Notes: generated from the sequence alone by a model not told the origin. 64,000 nt of DNA from Oceanisphaera marina (GCF_014643915.1 NZ_BMKE01000016.1:26905-90904), one strand, 5' to 3'; counted from the first letter of the stretch, positions 26,198 to 36,113 are shown. Translations and numbers: made by a program.

Positions 26198-27613
26198 TCA
26201 GTTAGTTGCCTGCGTTGTCATCTCTTTTTTTTGGGCAGTATCGGCCACTGGCGTGTCTTCACCGTTCATGTCACGCTCGATTTGCTCACGCTCGCGGGCT
26301 TCATCCTGCAGAGACTTCTTGGGCAACAGCATGTTCATGGTGAAGGCCATGGTGGCCGCAACAATCACGGGGGAGCCAATCAGCATACGTGCGGTATCTG
26401 GCAGCAGAGCGATGGCTTCAGGTACAGCGTTAATCCCCATGGCCATGGCCACGGACAGGGCGGCGATGGTGATGTTGCGTGAAGACAGCTCGTCTTTAAC
26501 CAGCAACTGAATACCGGTCATGGTGATCATACCGAATACGATAATGGTGGCACCGCCCAGCACAGGGTAGGGGATGGTGGTCATGGCGGCACCAAACTTG
26601 GGCAGCAGACCGGCCAGTACCATGAAGATACCTGCAATACCCAGTATATAACGGCTAATGACCTTGGTCATGGCCACGATACCCACGTTCTGGCTGAACG
26701 AGGCCGTTGGCAGACCACCAAAGATAGAGCCAATCAAGGTGCAGGCACCGTTACCAATCAGGCCACCAGACAGTTCATTGTCTTTCATTTCGCGGCCCAT
26801 ACCGCCTACGGCAGTTGCAGACAAATCGCCAATGGTTTGTACCGAGTTAACCACACAGATAACCACCATGGAGATAACCGCAGACATATGGAATTCGATG
26901 CCAAGGGCAAACGGTGCAGGCAGGGTTACCCAAGGGGCATCAGCAATCTTGTCGAAGCTAACCATGCCAAACGAGAACGCCATGATATAGCCCACCAGAA
27001 TACCCACGATAATGGCGGCCAGACGCAAGTAACCTTTGGCAAACTGTGAACAGCACAGTACAACGGCAAGGGTCGTTAACCCGACCAGCCAGTTTTGACC
27101 ACTACCAAAACCTTCGGCCGCCATGTTGCCGCTGCCGGCCATGTACTTGATGGCAATGTCATACAAAGACAAGCCGATCACCAATACCACGGTACCGGCA
27201 ACAACCGGCGGAAACAGGTGGCGGATCTTCTTGATGAAGATACCGACGATGATCATGGCAATACCACCGGCTACCTGTGCACCCAGAATACCGGGAATAC
27301 CATAGGCTCCACCAATGGCAATCAGCGAAGGCACATAAGCAAAGCCCACACCGAAAATGGTGGGCATGCCGGAACCAAAGCGACCTACAGGGTAAAGTTG
27401 CAACATGGTAGACAAACCAGAAAACAGCAAAGCAACCTGCACCAACATCATGGTTTCTTGTGCATTAGCGCCTGCAACGCCGGCAACAATAAGTGGCGGC
27501 GTAACGGCGCCCATTATCATGGCAAGAATATGCTGTAACGAAAGCGGCAGTGCCTTGCCGAACGACGGCTTGCCATAAAAATCGAATATTGACTTGCTTT
27601 GACTGTGTTTCAT
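26198..27613 (-). CDS. NCS2 nucleobase:cation symporter (uracil/xanthine permease family)
   Basis: A 471-residue inner-membrane nucleobase permease with about 14 membrane segments (7+7 inverted repeats). The NCS2/NAT signature is present as SQNVGIVAMTKVISR (about residues 295-309), with the preceding FGGLPTASF helix break and the NSVQTIGDLSATA segment that supplies a substrate contact. It groups by eye with the xanthine/uric-acid branch (XanP/PbuX) rather than UraA, but substrate is not certain. The ATG at 27613 has AGGGAC upstream; the long in-frame 5' extension to 27778 is not protein-like. A charged C-terminal tail (EREQIERDMNGED) is present. Confidence 0.9.
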   Translation of the reverse strand: MKHSQSKSIFDFYGKPSFGKALPLSLQHILAMIMGAVTPPLIVAGVAGANAQETMMLVQVALLFSGLSTMLQLYPVGRFGSGMPTIFGVGFAYVPSLIAIGGAYGIPGILGAQVAGGIAMIIVGIFIKKIRHLFPPVVAGTVVLVIGLSLYDIAIKYMAGSGNMAAEGFGSGQNWLVGLTTLAVVLCCSQFAKGYLRLAAIIVGILVGYIMAFSFGMVSFDKIADAPWVTLPAPFALGIEFHMSAVISMVVICVVNSVQTIGDLSATAVGGMGREMKDNELSGGLIGNGACTLIGSIFGGLPTASFSQNVGIVAMTKVISRYILGIAGIFMVLAGLLPKFGAAMTTIPYPVLGGATIIVFGMITMTGIQLLVKDELSSRNITIAALSVAMAMGINAVPEAIALLPDTARMLIGSPVIVAATMAFTMNMLLPKKSLQDEAREREQIERDMNGEDTPVADTAQKKEMTTQATN

Positions 27614-27980
27614 TGCAATAAGTCCCTGAGTTTTGCTCAAGTGGGGTTTAATCTGTGGCCTACGCTGTGGTGCATGATGGCGTAAACCAGAGACTACCAC
27701 CGATAATGACGTATGTTGCCGGAGCTCTGGTGAAGGAGCTTTCTGTGCACTTTTCAGGGGGATTATCCCAAACGGCACGCCGACATCCGGCTAAATCAGA
27801 CGCACAACTTATGATGCGACTTGCGTTGTGTTCGACTGCTTGGTTAAACACTGGGTGCAATGTATACATTTTTGTAAACATGAAATCAACATTTTGTTTG
27901 TTTTTGTGTGCGATCTCACGGTTAAGATCTCATATCCTAAACAATCCGCTTGTGTACAATAATGAAGTGATCATGGGGCA
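27614..27980. other. 367-bp leader region of the permease gene with a 12-bp palindrome
   Basis: AATGTATACATT at 27859-27870 is a perfect palindrome about 250 bp before the permease start, suited to a dimeric repressor of the GntR or TetR type. If the promoter is near it, the transcript has a long untranslated leader. I could not fit that leader to any purine or xanthine riboswitch consensus I know. Confidence 0.4.
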
Positions 27981-28793
27981 TCAATAGATGCGCCGACGGA
28001 TGCCGGTGCGCTCCAGTATTCTGACCGAAATTTCCTCTACCGAATGGAAAGTGGTGTCGATAAAAGGAATGGCTTCCATGCGGAACAAACGCTCTACCTG
28101 CTGTAGCTCGTAGCGGCACTGTTCTGCGGAAGAATACTGGCTACCCGCCATACGGCGCTGGCGTATTTCCTGCAATCGAGTGCCATCAATGGTCAGGCCA
28201 AACAGCTTGTGCCGGTTGGCTTTCAGTGCCTTGGGCAGTTCCATCTGCTGCATGTCCTGATCAATAAATGGATAGTTGGCGACTCGAATACCAAACTGTA
28301 ATGCCAAATACAGACTGGTGGGGGTTTTGCCGCAACGAGACACGCCCACCAGTATGATATCGGCTTCATCATAGGCTTTGGTGGTCACGCCATCGTCATT
28401 TTCCAGTGCATAGTTCACCGCATCAATACGAGTATCGTAGTGCTTTTTGTTTTCCATGCCGTGAGTGCGATTAATGCGTGGATCGGCTTTTACGCCGAGT
28501 TGTTCTTCTATGGGCGCAACGAAGGTGTTAAGGAAGTCGTAACATTTAGCGTCACAGGACGTGATAATGTTACGCAAGCTGGTATCAACTATGGTGTGGA
28601 ATACCAGTGGCAGCTTACCGCTTTGATGATAACAGTCGTTAATTTTGGCTTTCACGTCTTCTGCCTTGCCAGTATCGCCCACAAAAGGGATGGTGACCTG
28701 CTCAAAAGGCAAAGGAAACTGGCTTAGCACGGCATGGCCGAACACTTCGGCTGTGATCGCCGTCCCATCAGAAACATAAAAAACCGTGTGCAT
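27981..28793 (-). CDS. ppsR: PEP synthase regulatory kinase/pyrophosphorylase PpsR
   Basis: A 270-residue DUF299 protein. It phosphorylates phospho-PEP synthase on its regulatory threonine using ADP (switching it off) and reverses this by pyrophosphorolysis. Visible motifs: [12 protein letters not shown] at the N-terminus, the P-loop [16 protein letters not shown] (about 147-162) and YPFIDQDM. The ATG at 28793 has GGAGG upstream. It is divergent from its target gene ppsA, the standard arrangement. Confidence 0.95.
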   Translation of the reverse strand: MHTVFYVSDGTAITAEVFGHAVLSQFPLPFEQVTIPFVGDTGKAEDVKAKINDCYHQSGKLPLVFHTIVDTSLRNIITSCDAKCYDFLNTFVAPIEEQLGVKADPRINRTHGMENKKHYDTRIDAVNYALENDDGVTTKAYDEADIILVGVSRCGKTPTSLYLALQFGIRVANYPFIDQDMQQMELPKALKANRHKLFGLTIDGTRLQEIRQRRMAGSQYSSAEQCRYELQQVERLFRMEAIPFIDTTFHSVEEISVRILERTGIRRRIY

Positions 28794-28826
28794 CAGGCCT
28801 CCAGATCTCACTTTTGTGTATTGGTA

Positions 28827-28845
28827 CAGGTTAAACGTTTACCTG
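28827..28845. promoter_or_regulatory. LacI/Cra-type operator candidate between ppsR and ppsA
   Basis: CAGG-TTAAACGTTTA-CCTG is a near-palindrome centred on AAACGTTT, the kind of core bound by Cra/FruR and other LacI-family proteins. Cra activates ppsA in enteric bacteria; no cra gene is in the window, so the identity of the binder is a guess. Confidence 0.45.
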
Positions 28846-28970
28846 AATTTTAAGGCCATTGTAGAATCATTCTGTGCCGAGTCATATAAAGGTATTCAAT
28901 AATAACAAGCTCGCACGCACACTTATAAAAAATGACGCAACCCAAGAACATCTTTGTTGGAGACGTGGCC

Positions 28971-31346
28971 GTGAAGGAATATGTAATTTGGTACGAACAG
29001 CTCGGAATGCATGATGTAGACCGAGTGGGTGGCAAAAATGCCTCATTAGGCGAGATGATTAGCCAATTGGCCGGTGCTGGAGTATCGGTACCTGGCGGGT
29101 TCGCGACCACCGCCTACGCCTTTAACGAATTTCTGGAGCAAAGTGGCTTAAACGCCAAGATTCACGACTTGCTCGATACTCTGGACGTCGACAATATCGC
29201 CGCCTTGGGGCAAGCCGGGCAAGATATTCGTCAGTGGGTCATCGATACGCCGTTTCAACCCGAGCTGGAAAGTGCCATTGCTCAAGCGTATGGCGAACTG
29301 ACTGGCAAGGCCGGCGACCAAGCCTCATTTGCGGTGCGCTCTTCTGCTACCGCAGAAGACATGCCGGATGCCTCCTTTGCCGGGCAGCAAGAAACCTTTT
29401 TGAACGTACGCGGCCTGGATGCCGTCATGATCGCCATCAAGCATGTATTTGCTTCGCTGTTTAACGACCGGGCTATTTCTTATCGGGTACATCAGGGCTA
29501 CGACCACAGAGGCGTGGCTTTGTCTGCGGGCATTCAGCGCATGGTGCGCTCGGATATTGCCGCCTCTGGCGTGATGTTTACCCTGGATACCGAATCGGGT
29601 TTTGACCAGGTGGTGTTTATTACCTCTTCTACCGGTTTGGGCGAAATGGTAGTGCAGGGCGCGGTAAACCCCGACGAGTTTTATGTGCACAAGCCGACGC
29701 TCAAGGCGGGCCGCCCGGCGGTGGTGCGCAAGACGCTGGGCTCCAAGTTGCAAAAAATGATTTACGCCGAAGGGGTGGATCTGGGCCAGCAGGTGGACAT
29801 TAAAGAAACCAGCAAAGCCGAGCGCAGCCAGTTCTCGTTAACCAACGACGAAGTGATGGAGCTGGCCAGGCAGGCGGTGACTATCGAGCAGCATTACGGC
29901 CGCCCCATGGACATTGAATGGGCAAAAGACGGGGTAGATGGTCAGCTTTATATTGTGCAGGCGCGTCCCGAAACCGTACGCAGCCGTCAAGACACGAATG
30001 TGCTGGAGCGTTTTGCGCTGGCAGAGCAAGGTGAAGTGATCATCGAAGGCCGCGCCATCGGTCACAAGATAGGTGCGGGTCCGGCCAAGGTGATTGCTTC
30101 TCTGGAGCAGATGGACGACATCAAGCCAGGGGACGTGCTGGTGACCGACATGACGGATCCGGACTGGGAGCCGATCATGAAACGGGCGGCAGCCATTGTG
30201 ACCAATCGTGGTGGGCGCACCTGCCATGCGGCCATTATTGCCCGCGAGCTGGGCATTCCTGCCGTGGTGGGGTGTGGTGACGCCACCAGCCGCATTAAAG
30301 AAGGCCAGGAAGTGACCGTTTCTTGTGCCGAAGGGGATACCGGTTTTATTTATCAGGGCATACTCGATTTCAATATCAATACCTCGGAAGTGGGCTCCAT
30401 GCCTGCCTCGCCGGTTAAAGTGATGATGAACGTGGGTAACCCCGACCGTGCCTTCGACTTTACCCAATTGCCCAATGCAGGTGTAGGCCTGGCGCGACTG
30501 GAATTTATCATCAACCGCATGATAGGCGTGCATCCCAAGGCGCTGCTGAATTACCAGCAGGAAAGCCCCAAGCTGCAGCAGCAGATTGACGACATTATTG
30601 CCGGTTACGACAGCCCGCGAGAATTTTTTGTCGCCAAGCTGACCGAAGGCATTGCCACGCTGGCCTCGGCCTTCTGGCCCGAGCGAGTGATCGTTCGCCT
30701 GTCCGACTTCAAGTCAAACGAGTACGCCAACCTGCTGGGCGGCGAAGCTTACGAGCCCGATGAAGAAAACCCCATGCTGGGCTTTCGCGGTGCCTCCCGT
30801 TACATCTCCGAAGATTTCCGTGACTGCTTTGCCATGGAATGCGAGGCGATGAAGCGGGTACGCAACGACATGGGACTGACCAACGTCGAAATCATGATCC
30901 CCTTTGTGCGCACGGTGAATGAAGCAGCGTCCGTGATTGATTTGCTGGCGGAAAACGGCCTCAAGCGTGGCGAAGCCGGTCTTAAAGTCATCATGATGTG
31001 CGAGCTACCGTCCAACGCCTTATTGGCGGACAAGTTTCTGGCGTACTTTGATGGCTTTTCCATTGGCTCCAACGACATGACCCAGCTGACACTGGGGCTG
31101 GATAGAGACTCGGGGCTGGTAGCGGGATCCTTTGATGAGCGCGACGAGGCGGTGAAGGCGCTGTTGTCGATGGCGATTCAGGCGGCCCGCAAGGCTGGCA
31201 AATACGTGGGGATCTGTGGCCAGGGGCCGTCGGATCACGCAGACTTTGCCCAGTGGCTGGTCGAGCAGGGCATAGATTCGGTATCACTCAACCCCGATAC
31301 GGTGATCGATACCTGGTTGTATCTGGCCGAACACGCGGGTAAATAA
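28971..31346 (+). CDS. ppsA: Phosphoenolpyruvate synthase PpsA
   Basis: A 791-residue cytosolic gluconeogenic enzyme converting pyruvate and ATP to PEP, AMP and phosphate. The N-terminal ATP-grasp domain ([36 protein letters not shown] split here; [14 protein letters not shown]), the phosphohistidine domain ([20 protein letters not shown]) and the C-terminal PEP-binding barrel ([17 protein letters not shown]) are all intact. The GTG at 28971 with GGAG 8 bases upstream gives the E. coli length (792); the ATG at 28932 has no ribosome binding site and adds non-conserved residues. Regulated by divergent PpsR. Confidence 0.97.
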   Translation: MKEYVIWYEQLGMHDVDRVGGKNASLGEMISQLAGAGVSVPGGFATTAYAFNEFLEQSGLNAKIHDLLDTLDVDNIAALGQAGQDIRQWVIDTPFQPELESAIAQAYGELTGKAGDQASFAVRSSATAEDMPDASFAGQQETFLNVRGLDAVMIAIKHVFASLFNDRAISYRVHQGYDHRGVALSAGIQRMVRSDIAASGVMFTLDTESGFDQVVFITSSTGLGEMVVQGAVNPDEFYVHKPTLKAGRPAVVRKTLGSKLQKMIYAEGVDLGQQVDIKETSKAERSQFSLTNDEVMELARQAVTIEQHYGRPMDIEWAKDGVDGQLYIVQARPETVRSRQDTNVLERFALAEQGEVIIEGRAIGHKIGAGPAKVIASLEQMDDIKPGDVLVTDMTDPDWEPIMKRAAAIVTNRGGRTCHAAIIARELGIPAVVGCGDATSRIKEGQEVTVSCAEGDTGFIYQGILDFNINTSEVGSMPASPVKVMMNVGNPDRAFDFTQLPNAGVGLARLEFIINRMIGVHPKALLNYQQESPKLQQQIDDIIAGYDSPREFFVAKLTEGIATLASAFWPERVIVRLSDFKSNEYANLLGGEAYEPDEENPMLGFRGASRYISEDFRDCFAMECEAMKRVRNDMGLTNVEIMIPFVRTVNEAASVIDLLAENGLKRGEAGLKVIMMCELPSNALLADKFLAYFDGFSIGSNDMTQLTLGLDRDSGLVAGSFDERDEAVKALLSMAIQAARKAGKYVGICGQGPSDHADFAQWLVEQGIDSVSLNPDTVIDTWLYLAEHAGK

Positions 31347-31371
31347 ACCGGGTACTACCTCTGTTATGTGC

Positions 31372-31396
31372 AAAGGGCGCTTCGGCGCCCTTTTTT
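31372..31396 (+). terminator. Terminator after ppsA
   Basis: AAAGGGCGC-TTCG-GCGCCCTTT followed by a T-tract: a strong 9-bp stem with a UUCG tetraloop. Confidence 0.92.
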
Positions 31397-31443
31397 ATTT
31401 GCGCTGGCGCCGATGGGCGTTAAAATGGCCCCGATTTTTTATT

Positions 31444-31475
31444 GCCGGTCGCAGCCTACCCGGAAAAAACAAGGA
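31444..31475 (+). promoter_or_regulatory. preQ1-I riboswitch fused to the queC ribosome binding site
   Basis: About 32 bases carry the class I preQ1 aptamer layout. CCGG (31445-31448) pairs with CCGG (31460-31463) around a TCGCAGCCTAC loop and is followed by the A-rich tail AAAAAACAAGGA. It closely parallels the Thermoanaerobacter preQ1-I aptamer (same GGTCGCAG and AAAACAAGG elements). The tail's AAGGA is itself the Shine-Dalgarno sequence of queC, so ligand-induced pseudoknot formation should block translation. It lies directly behind the ppsA terminator. Confidence 0.88.
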
Positions 31476-31484
31476 CACAATGTG

Positions 31485-32183
31485 ATGAATGCATTATTAA
31501 TCTGCTCTGGCGGATTTGACTCCGTGACCCTGGCGTATCGTCTGGCTTCAGAAAACGCCCTTGGCGGCTTGCTGAGCTTTGACTATGGTCAGCGCCACAA
31601 AAAAGAAATTGACGCCGCTCGCCTGTGTGCCGAACGGCTTCAGGTTCCCCACCTGGTAATGGACATCAGTCACATAGGGGCGCAGCTCTCGGGTTCGGCA
31701 CTCACCGACGATATAGATGTGCCTCATGGTCACTATAGCGAAGACAACATGAAGCTGACCGTGGTGCCCAACCGCAATGCCATTATGTTGACCATTGCCT
31801 TTGGCGTGGCTGCCAGCCGTGGTTTTAATGCGGTGGCACTGGCAGTGCACGGTGGTGATCACTTTATCTACCCCGACTGTCGGCCCGACTTTATTCGCCT
31901 GTTTGCCGAGATGCAGCAGCAGGCGCTGGACGGTGTGGCCAATGTGGGCCTGTTTGCCCCTTATGTGAATACCGATAAAACCGAGATCGCTCGCGATGCC
32001 GCCCGCTTCAAGGTGCCGGTCGCCGAGACCTGGTCCTGTTATGAAGGGGGCGAGCAGCATTGTGGCCGTTGTGGCACTTGTGTCGAGCGCATCGAGGCCA
32101 TGGCTCTGGCCGGTGTTGACGATCCCACCTCATATCAAGACACCGAATTCTGGCAGGCGGCCGTGGCCAAGGTGCGCTCTTAA
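31485..32183 (+). CDS. queC: 7-cyano-7-deazaguanine (preQ0) synthase QueC
   Basis: A 232-residue cytosolic PP-loop ATPase that converts 7-carboxy-7-deazaguanine and ammonia to preQ0 in queuosine synthesis. The PP-loop is SGGFDS (8-13). FDYGQRHKKEI and GDHFIYPDCRPDFI are family signatures. Four C-terminal cysteines (TWSCYEGGEQHCGRCGTC) bind zinc. Start: ATG at 31485, or GTG one codon earlier at 31482, both downstream of AAGGA. It overlaps queD by one base (TAATG), indicating coupled translation. Confidence 0.95.
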   Translation: MNALLICSGGFDSVTLAYRLASENALGGLLSFDYGQRHKKEIDAARLCAERLQVPHLVMDISHIGAQLSGSALTDDIDVPHGHYSEDNMKLTVVPNRNAIMLTIAFGVAASRGFNAVALAVHGGDHFIYPDCRPDFIRLFAEMQQQALDGVANVGLFAPYVNTDKTEIARDAARFKVPVAETWSCYEGGEQHCGRCGTCVERIEAMALAGVDDPTSYQDTEFWQAAVAKVRS

Positions 32184-32539
32184 TGTATCGTATTAAAAAA
32201 GAATTCCACTTTTCAGCCTCCCATCAGCTGGTGCAGATGCCGGACTGGCACCCGTGTGCCCGCTTGCATGGCCATAACTACATAGTGGTGATTGAGCTTG
32301 CCAGCGAGACGCTGAACGAGTTTGGCTTTGTGCGCGATTATCTGGAGCTGAAGGCCTTTAAAGACTATCTGGACGACACCCTGGATCACCGCCATCTGAA
32401 CGAGGTATTGGGCGATGAATGCACCACGGCCGAGCGTTTGGCCAGGCATTTGTTTGATTGGGCCGCCGAGCGCTGGCCGGAGGTGAGCGCGGTATTGGTG
32501 TCGGAAACACCGAAAACCTGGGCGGAATATCGCCCATGA
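32183..32539 (+). CDS. queD: 6-carboxytetrahydropterin synthase QueD
   Basis: A 118-residue T-fold enzyme converting 7,8-dihydroneopterin triphosphate (the FolE product) to 6-carboxytetrahydropterin. Zinc ligands are in FSASHQL and LHGHNY; the catalytic Cys is in HPCARLHGH; DHRHLN and the C-terminal VSETPKTWAEY are conserved. It starts within the queC stop codon and overlaps queE by four bases (ATGA). Confidence 0.95.
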   Translation: MYRIKKEFHFSASHQLVQMPDWHPCARLHGHNYIVVIELASETLNEFGFVRDYLELKAFKDYLDDTLDHRHLNEVLGDECTTAERLARHLFDWAAERWPEVSAVLVSETPKTWAEYRP

Positions 32540-33279
32540 GCCAGATCATCATCAGTGACCAATCGATTGCCATCAGTGAAATATTCGGCCCCACCATTCA
32601 AGGGGAAGGGGCCTTGGTGGGCGTGCCCACTGTGTTTGTGCGTACCGGTGGTTGTGATTTTCGCTGCAGCTGGTGCGATACCCTGTATGCGGTAGAACCT
32701 CGCTTCAAGGCCGACTGGGCACCCATGAGTGCTGCGGCCGTGATGGCCGAGGTGCAGCGCTTGAGTGGCGGGCAGCCCTTGTTGGTGACCTTGTCTGGGG
32801 GCAATCCGGCGCTGCAACCACTGAGCGAGCTTATTACCCGGGGACAAGACCAAGGTTACACCTTTGCCATTGAAACCCAGGGCAGCAAGGCACAACCCTG
32901 GTTTGCGCTGCTTGATCATCTCACCCTCAGCCCCAAGCCGCCTTCGGCCAAGATGTCTTTTAATGCCGCACGCTTTGCCGACTGTCTGGAGGCCGCAGGG
33001 CCACACACCCAGGTAAGCCTGAAGCTGGTGATTGCCGATGAAGCGGATTATCAGTGGGCGCGCGAGTTTGCAGCTGATTATCCTGGGTTGCCGCTGACCT
33101 TGCAGCCCTGTAACCCGGCTCCGGCCATGCCGGAACAGCCTGAACTTGAAACCGACCTTGCAGATCTTAATGCACGGTTGCGCTGGCTGGTGGACAAGGT
33201 CACTGCAGATCGCTGGTTCAATGCTCGCGTGTTGCCTCAGCTGCATGTCTTGATCTGGAATAACGAGCGAGGGGTTTAA
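32536..33279 (+). CDS. queE: 7-carboxy-7-deazaguanine synthase QueE
   Basis: A 247-residue radical-SAM enzyme that contracts 6-carboxytetrahydropterin to 7-carboxy-7-deazaguanine. The cluster motif is CDFRCSWCD (CxxxCxxC); EIFGPTIQGEG and LSGGNPAL are typical of the family. The ATG at 32536 overlaps the queD stop codon; an earlier in-frame ATG at 32458 would overlap deeply and has no site. Last gene of the riboswitch-controlled queCDE operon. Confidence 0.94.
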   Translation: MSQIIISDQSIAISEIFGPTIQGEGALVGVPTVFVRTGGCDFRCSWCDTLYAVEPRFKADWAPMSAAAVMAEVQRLSGGQPLLVTLSGGNPALQPLSELITRGQDQGYTFAIETQGSKAQPWFALLDHLTLSPKPPSAKMSFNAARFADCLEAAGPHTQVSLKLVIADEADYQWAREFAADYPGLPLTLQPCNPAPAMPEQPELETDLADLNARLRWLVDKVTADRWFNARVLPQLHVLIWNNERGV

Positions 33280-33289
33280 ATAAAGCAGG

Positions 33290-33421
33290 AAGCCATCAGC
33301 GGTAAGCTAAAGACAAGGCTAAAACCAAGTTTCTGACGTTCGTCAAGATGACGGAAAAACACCGAACCTGCAGGTTCGGTGTTTTGTATCACTGACCGCT
33401 GAAAGCTTACCGCTGACGGCT
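33290..33421. repeat. Inverted repeat pair around the queE/moeA terminator
   Basis: Left arm GCCATCAGCGGTAAGCT (33291-33307) and right arm AGCTTACCGCTGACGGC (33404-33420) are inverted copies, matching at 16 of 17 positions, flanking the palindromic terminator at 33356-33385. Confidence 0.7.
33356..33385. terminator. Perfectly palindromic bidirectional terminator (queE/moeA)
   Basis: AAAACACCGAACCTG is followed at once by its exact reverse complement, giving a 15-bp stem with T-tracts readable on both strands between convergent genes. Confidence 0.88.
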
Positions 33422-33429
33422 GTGAGTTA

Positions 33430-34671
33430 TCACCAATACAAGCCGTCAATCAGCTCCAGCGTCACCTGTTCACCCTGGGCGACATTGCCGCGGTCTTGTT
33501 CCAGATGCAGCAGGCAGTTGGCGGTCGCCATGGCGCTGAAGACGCCGGAGCTTTGTGCGCCGGCAGCCACCACGCCCAGGCTGCCATCGGGTTGGGTGCT
33601 GACGATGCCGCGCTGAAAGTCCATTCGGCCAGGACTTTTCTTGAACGCCATCATGGCGGTTGCCTGCAGGGTCACCGGAGCCGGCAGGGTTTCCCCCGTC
33701 AGCCTGGCCAGCGCGGGGCGGACCAACAAATGAAAGGTGACGGCGGCGGAGACCGGATTACCCGGTAAACCAAAGAAAGGGCTGTCATTGATATGGCCAA
33801 AGGCAAAGGGTTTGCCCGGTTTCACTGCCAGCTTCCAAAAGCCGATACGGCCGACGTCTTCCAATACTTGCTTGGTATAGTCAGCATCGCCCACGGATAC
33901 GCCGCCCGAGGTAATAATGGCGTCGGCTTCGTTGGCGGCCTTGAGAAAGGCGCTGCGGATCTGCTCGGGATCGTCTTTGATGATGCCATAATCGATCACG
34001 GTCACGCCCAGGCGTTGCAACATGGCGTGAATACCAATGCGATTGGAGTCGTAAATCTCGCCCGGCCCCAGCAGTTCACCCGGGCTTTTCAGCTCGTCAC
34101 CGGTAGACAGCAAGGCCACGGTAAGCGGGCGGCGCACATAAAGTTGCTCCAGCCCCAGAGAAGATAATACCGCCAGTACCCGTGCGTTGATGCGTGTGCC
34201 GGCGGCGAATACCCGCTCACCCTGGGCCAAGTCTTCGGCGGGCAGGCGCACATTTTGCCCTTCGCTAATGGTGCCTTGAGGGTAAATAAGGTTGTGTTCG
34301 GAGCGACAATGCTCTTGCATGACCACGGTGTCGGCACCCAGTGGCAGGGCGGCACCGGTCATGATACGTACGCATTCGCCGGCGGCAACACGACTGTTGA
34401 AGGGCTGGCCGGCCAGGCTGGTGCCGACTAACGTTAATGCCACGCCCTCCTGCAGATCTGCTGCGCGCAGGGCATAACCATCCATGGCGGAATTGGCGAA
34501 AGAAGGCACATCGATAGGGGAGCGAATATCATCTGCCAGAATGCGATTGGACAGCTGTTCAAGCCCGACCAGCTCGCTATCGACAATAAGATCAAGCTGG
34601 GCAAGCATATCCTGCCTGGCATCAAGATAAGGACGCAAACCTGGCTGATTACAGTGATCGACGGTCGTCAT
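33430..34671 (-). CDS. moeA: Molybdopterin molybdenumtransferase MoeA
   Basis: A 413-residue cytosolic enzyme that inserts molybdate into adenylylated molybdopterin. Order of domains: N-terminal MoeA-N (SFANSAMDGYALR, GECVRIMTGAALPLGADTVV split here), the MoCF catalytic domain (STGDELKSPGE; SGGVSVGDADY; PGKPFAFGH; GLPGNPVSAAVTF) and a C-terminal beta domain. AGGAAG precedes the ATG. No other molybdopterin gene is adjacent. It lies between queE and folE on the opposite strand, convergent with queE and divergent from folE. Confidence 0.96.
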   Translation of the reverse strand: MTTVDHCNQPGLRPYLDARQDMLAQLDLIVDSELVGLEQLSNRILADDIRSPIDVPSFANSAMDGYALRAADLQEGVALTLVGTSLAGQPFNSRVAAGECVRIMTGAALPLGADTVVMQEHCRSEHNLIYPQGTISEGQNVRLPAEDLAQGERVFAAGTRINARVLAVLSSLGLEQLYVRRPLTVALLSTGDELKSPGELLGPGEIYDSNRIGIHAMLQRLGVTVIDYGIIKDDPEQIRSAFLKAANEADAIITSGGVSVGDADYTKQVLEDVGRIGFWKLAVKPGKPFAFGHINDSPFFGLPGNPVSAAVTFHLLVRPALARLTGETLPAPVTLQATAMMAFKKSPGRMDFQRGIVSTQPDGSLGVVAAGAQSSGVFSAMATANCLLHLEQDRGNVAQGEQVTLELIDGLYW

Positions 34672-34896
34672 ATGCAGCTTCCTGTTATAAAAACGAGTAG
34701 GTTATTGTTTCAGTTTAAAATATTTTGTCACTGTTAACAGCGTTTAACCGAAAATGTGCGGGGTAAAGCGCCTCGAAAAGCGAACAGCCCTGGTGCTGTA
34801 AACAGCAGACGAATCTTGCATTCACACCGGGCGGCAAATGCACTACCATTCTTGCAGCCTGTTTTACTGTATTTTATTTCTCCAACGGGGACCATC

Positions 34897-35553
34897 ATGA
34901 CTGCTTTGAGCGATGCCGCTATTCGGGTCCGTTCTGCCCTTGAAAGCCGAGGGCTGGAAACGCCAATGAAAGGCAACAACCTGACTCTAGATGATAAGCA
35001 AGCACGCATCACCGGACTAATGACCGAGATGATGGACGTGCTGGGCCTGGACCTGGAAGACGACAGCCTAGCGGAAACACCACAACGTATTGCCAAAATG
35101 TATGTGCGCGAAATTTTTTCCGGCCTGGATTACAGTTATTTTCCAAAAATCACCATGATCGACAACAAGATGAAAGTCGATGAAATGGTTCAGGTACGTG
35201 ACATCAGCCTGACCAGTACCTGCGAACATCACTTTGTGACCATAGACGGCTCGGCAACGGTGGCCTATATACCGCGCTCCAAGGTGATTGGCTTGTCCAA
35301 AATCAACCGCATAGTGCAGTTTTTTGCCCGTCGTCCCCAGGTGCAAGAACGGCTGACCCAACAGGTTTTGGTGGCATTACAAACCTTGCTGGAGTCCGAT
35401 GATGTGGCGGTCAGTATCAGTGCCACCCATTATTGCGTCAAGGCGCGGGGCGTCATGGATGCCACCAGTAGCACGACCACCACTTCCCTTGGCGGTATTT
35501 TCAAGAGCCGGGCCGAAACGCGACATGAATTTTTAAGTGGCGTGGTACGCTAG
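34897..35553 (+). CDS. folE: GTP cyclohydrolase I FolE
   Basis: A 218-residue enzyme converting GTP to 7,8-dihydroneopterin triphosphate, the entry to folate and queuosine. Zinc ligands are Cys and His in TSTCEHHF and the Cys of [43 protein letters not shown] (split) and [12 protein letters not shown] match E. coli FolE throughout. The ATG at 34897 gives family length; the in-frame extension to 34756 is spurious. It is divergent from moeA. Confidence 0.97.
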   Translation: MTALSDAAIRVRSALESRGLETPMKGNNLTLDDKQARITGLMTEMMDVLGLDLEDDSLAETPQRIAKMYVREIFSGLDYSYFPKITMIDNKMKVDEMVQVRDISLTSTCEHHFVTIDGSATVAYIPRSKVIGLSKINRIVQFFARRPQVQERLTQQVLVALQTLLESDDVAVSISATHYCVKARGVMDATSSTTTTSLGGIFKSRAETRHEFLSGVVR

Positions 35554-35691
35554 CCTTAGGGGAGCTGTCAGTTAAAGAGCAATGTGTGCCTTAAGCTTGC
35601 GGCGGGCAGCGTAAGGCGTACAAGGGGGTTTCAAGTTTTAGCTGCGGGTCCTGCAAAGCAGAAGGTGCTGTTCGTGATAAGGAATACGTCG

Positions 35692-35964
35692 ATGAAACCC
35701 AGAGTAGAAATTCGCTACTGCTCTTTATGCCGCTGGTTGCTGCGCTCGGCGTGGCTGGCGCAAGAAATACTGTCGACCTTTAACGACGATGTCGGTGAGG
35801 TGGCCTTGATCCCGGGTGAAAAGGGGCAGTTTCAGATTTTGGTGGATGAGCGGCTTATCTGGTGCCGTCTGGCCGATGACGGCTTTCCCGAAGCCAAAGT
35901 CATCAAGCAACGGCTGCGGGATCATATTGCCCCTGATCGTGACCTGGGCCATAACGACCGTTAA
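35692..35964 (+). CDS. SelT/SelW/SelH (Rdx) family thioredoxin-like protein
   Basis: A 90-residue thioredoxin-fold protein with the redox motif CSLC (Cys10, Cys13) after the first strand (RVEIRYC), then RSAWLAQEILSTF, EVALIPGEKGQF and ILVDERLIWCR. Bacterial Rdx proteins are cysteine homologues of selenoprotein W; partners are unknown. AAGGAA stands 7 bases before the ATG at 35692. It is a single gene between folE and speA. Confidence 0.85.
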   Translation: MKPRVEIRYCSLCRWLLRSAWLAQEILSTFNDDVGEVALIPGEKGQFQILVDERLIWCRLADDGFPEAKVIKQRLRDHIAPDRDLGHNDR

Positions 35965-36113
35965 TGGCGTTATCGTGCAAGAAAACAGTCACCATGCTGG
36001 TCAGCAGTAATGGCGGTGTGTAGACTCTGCCCCCTCTTTTTCAGTAACCAGACTGAAGGGGCCTCTAACGGTTAATGCGAGGGCTTTTTTAGTCGGATTT
36101 TCTGGAATATTGA

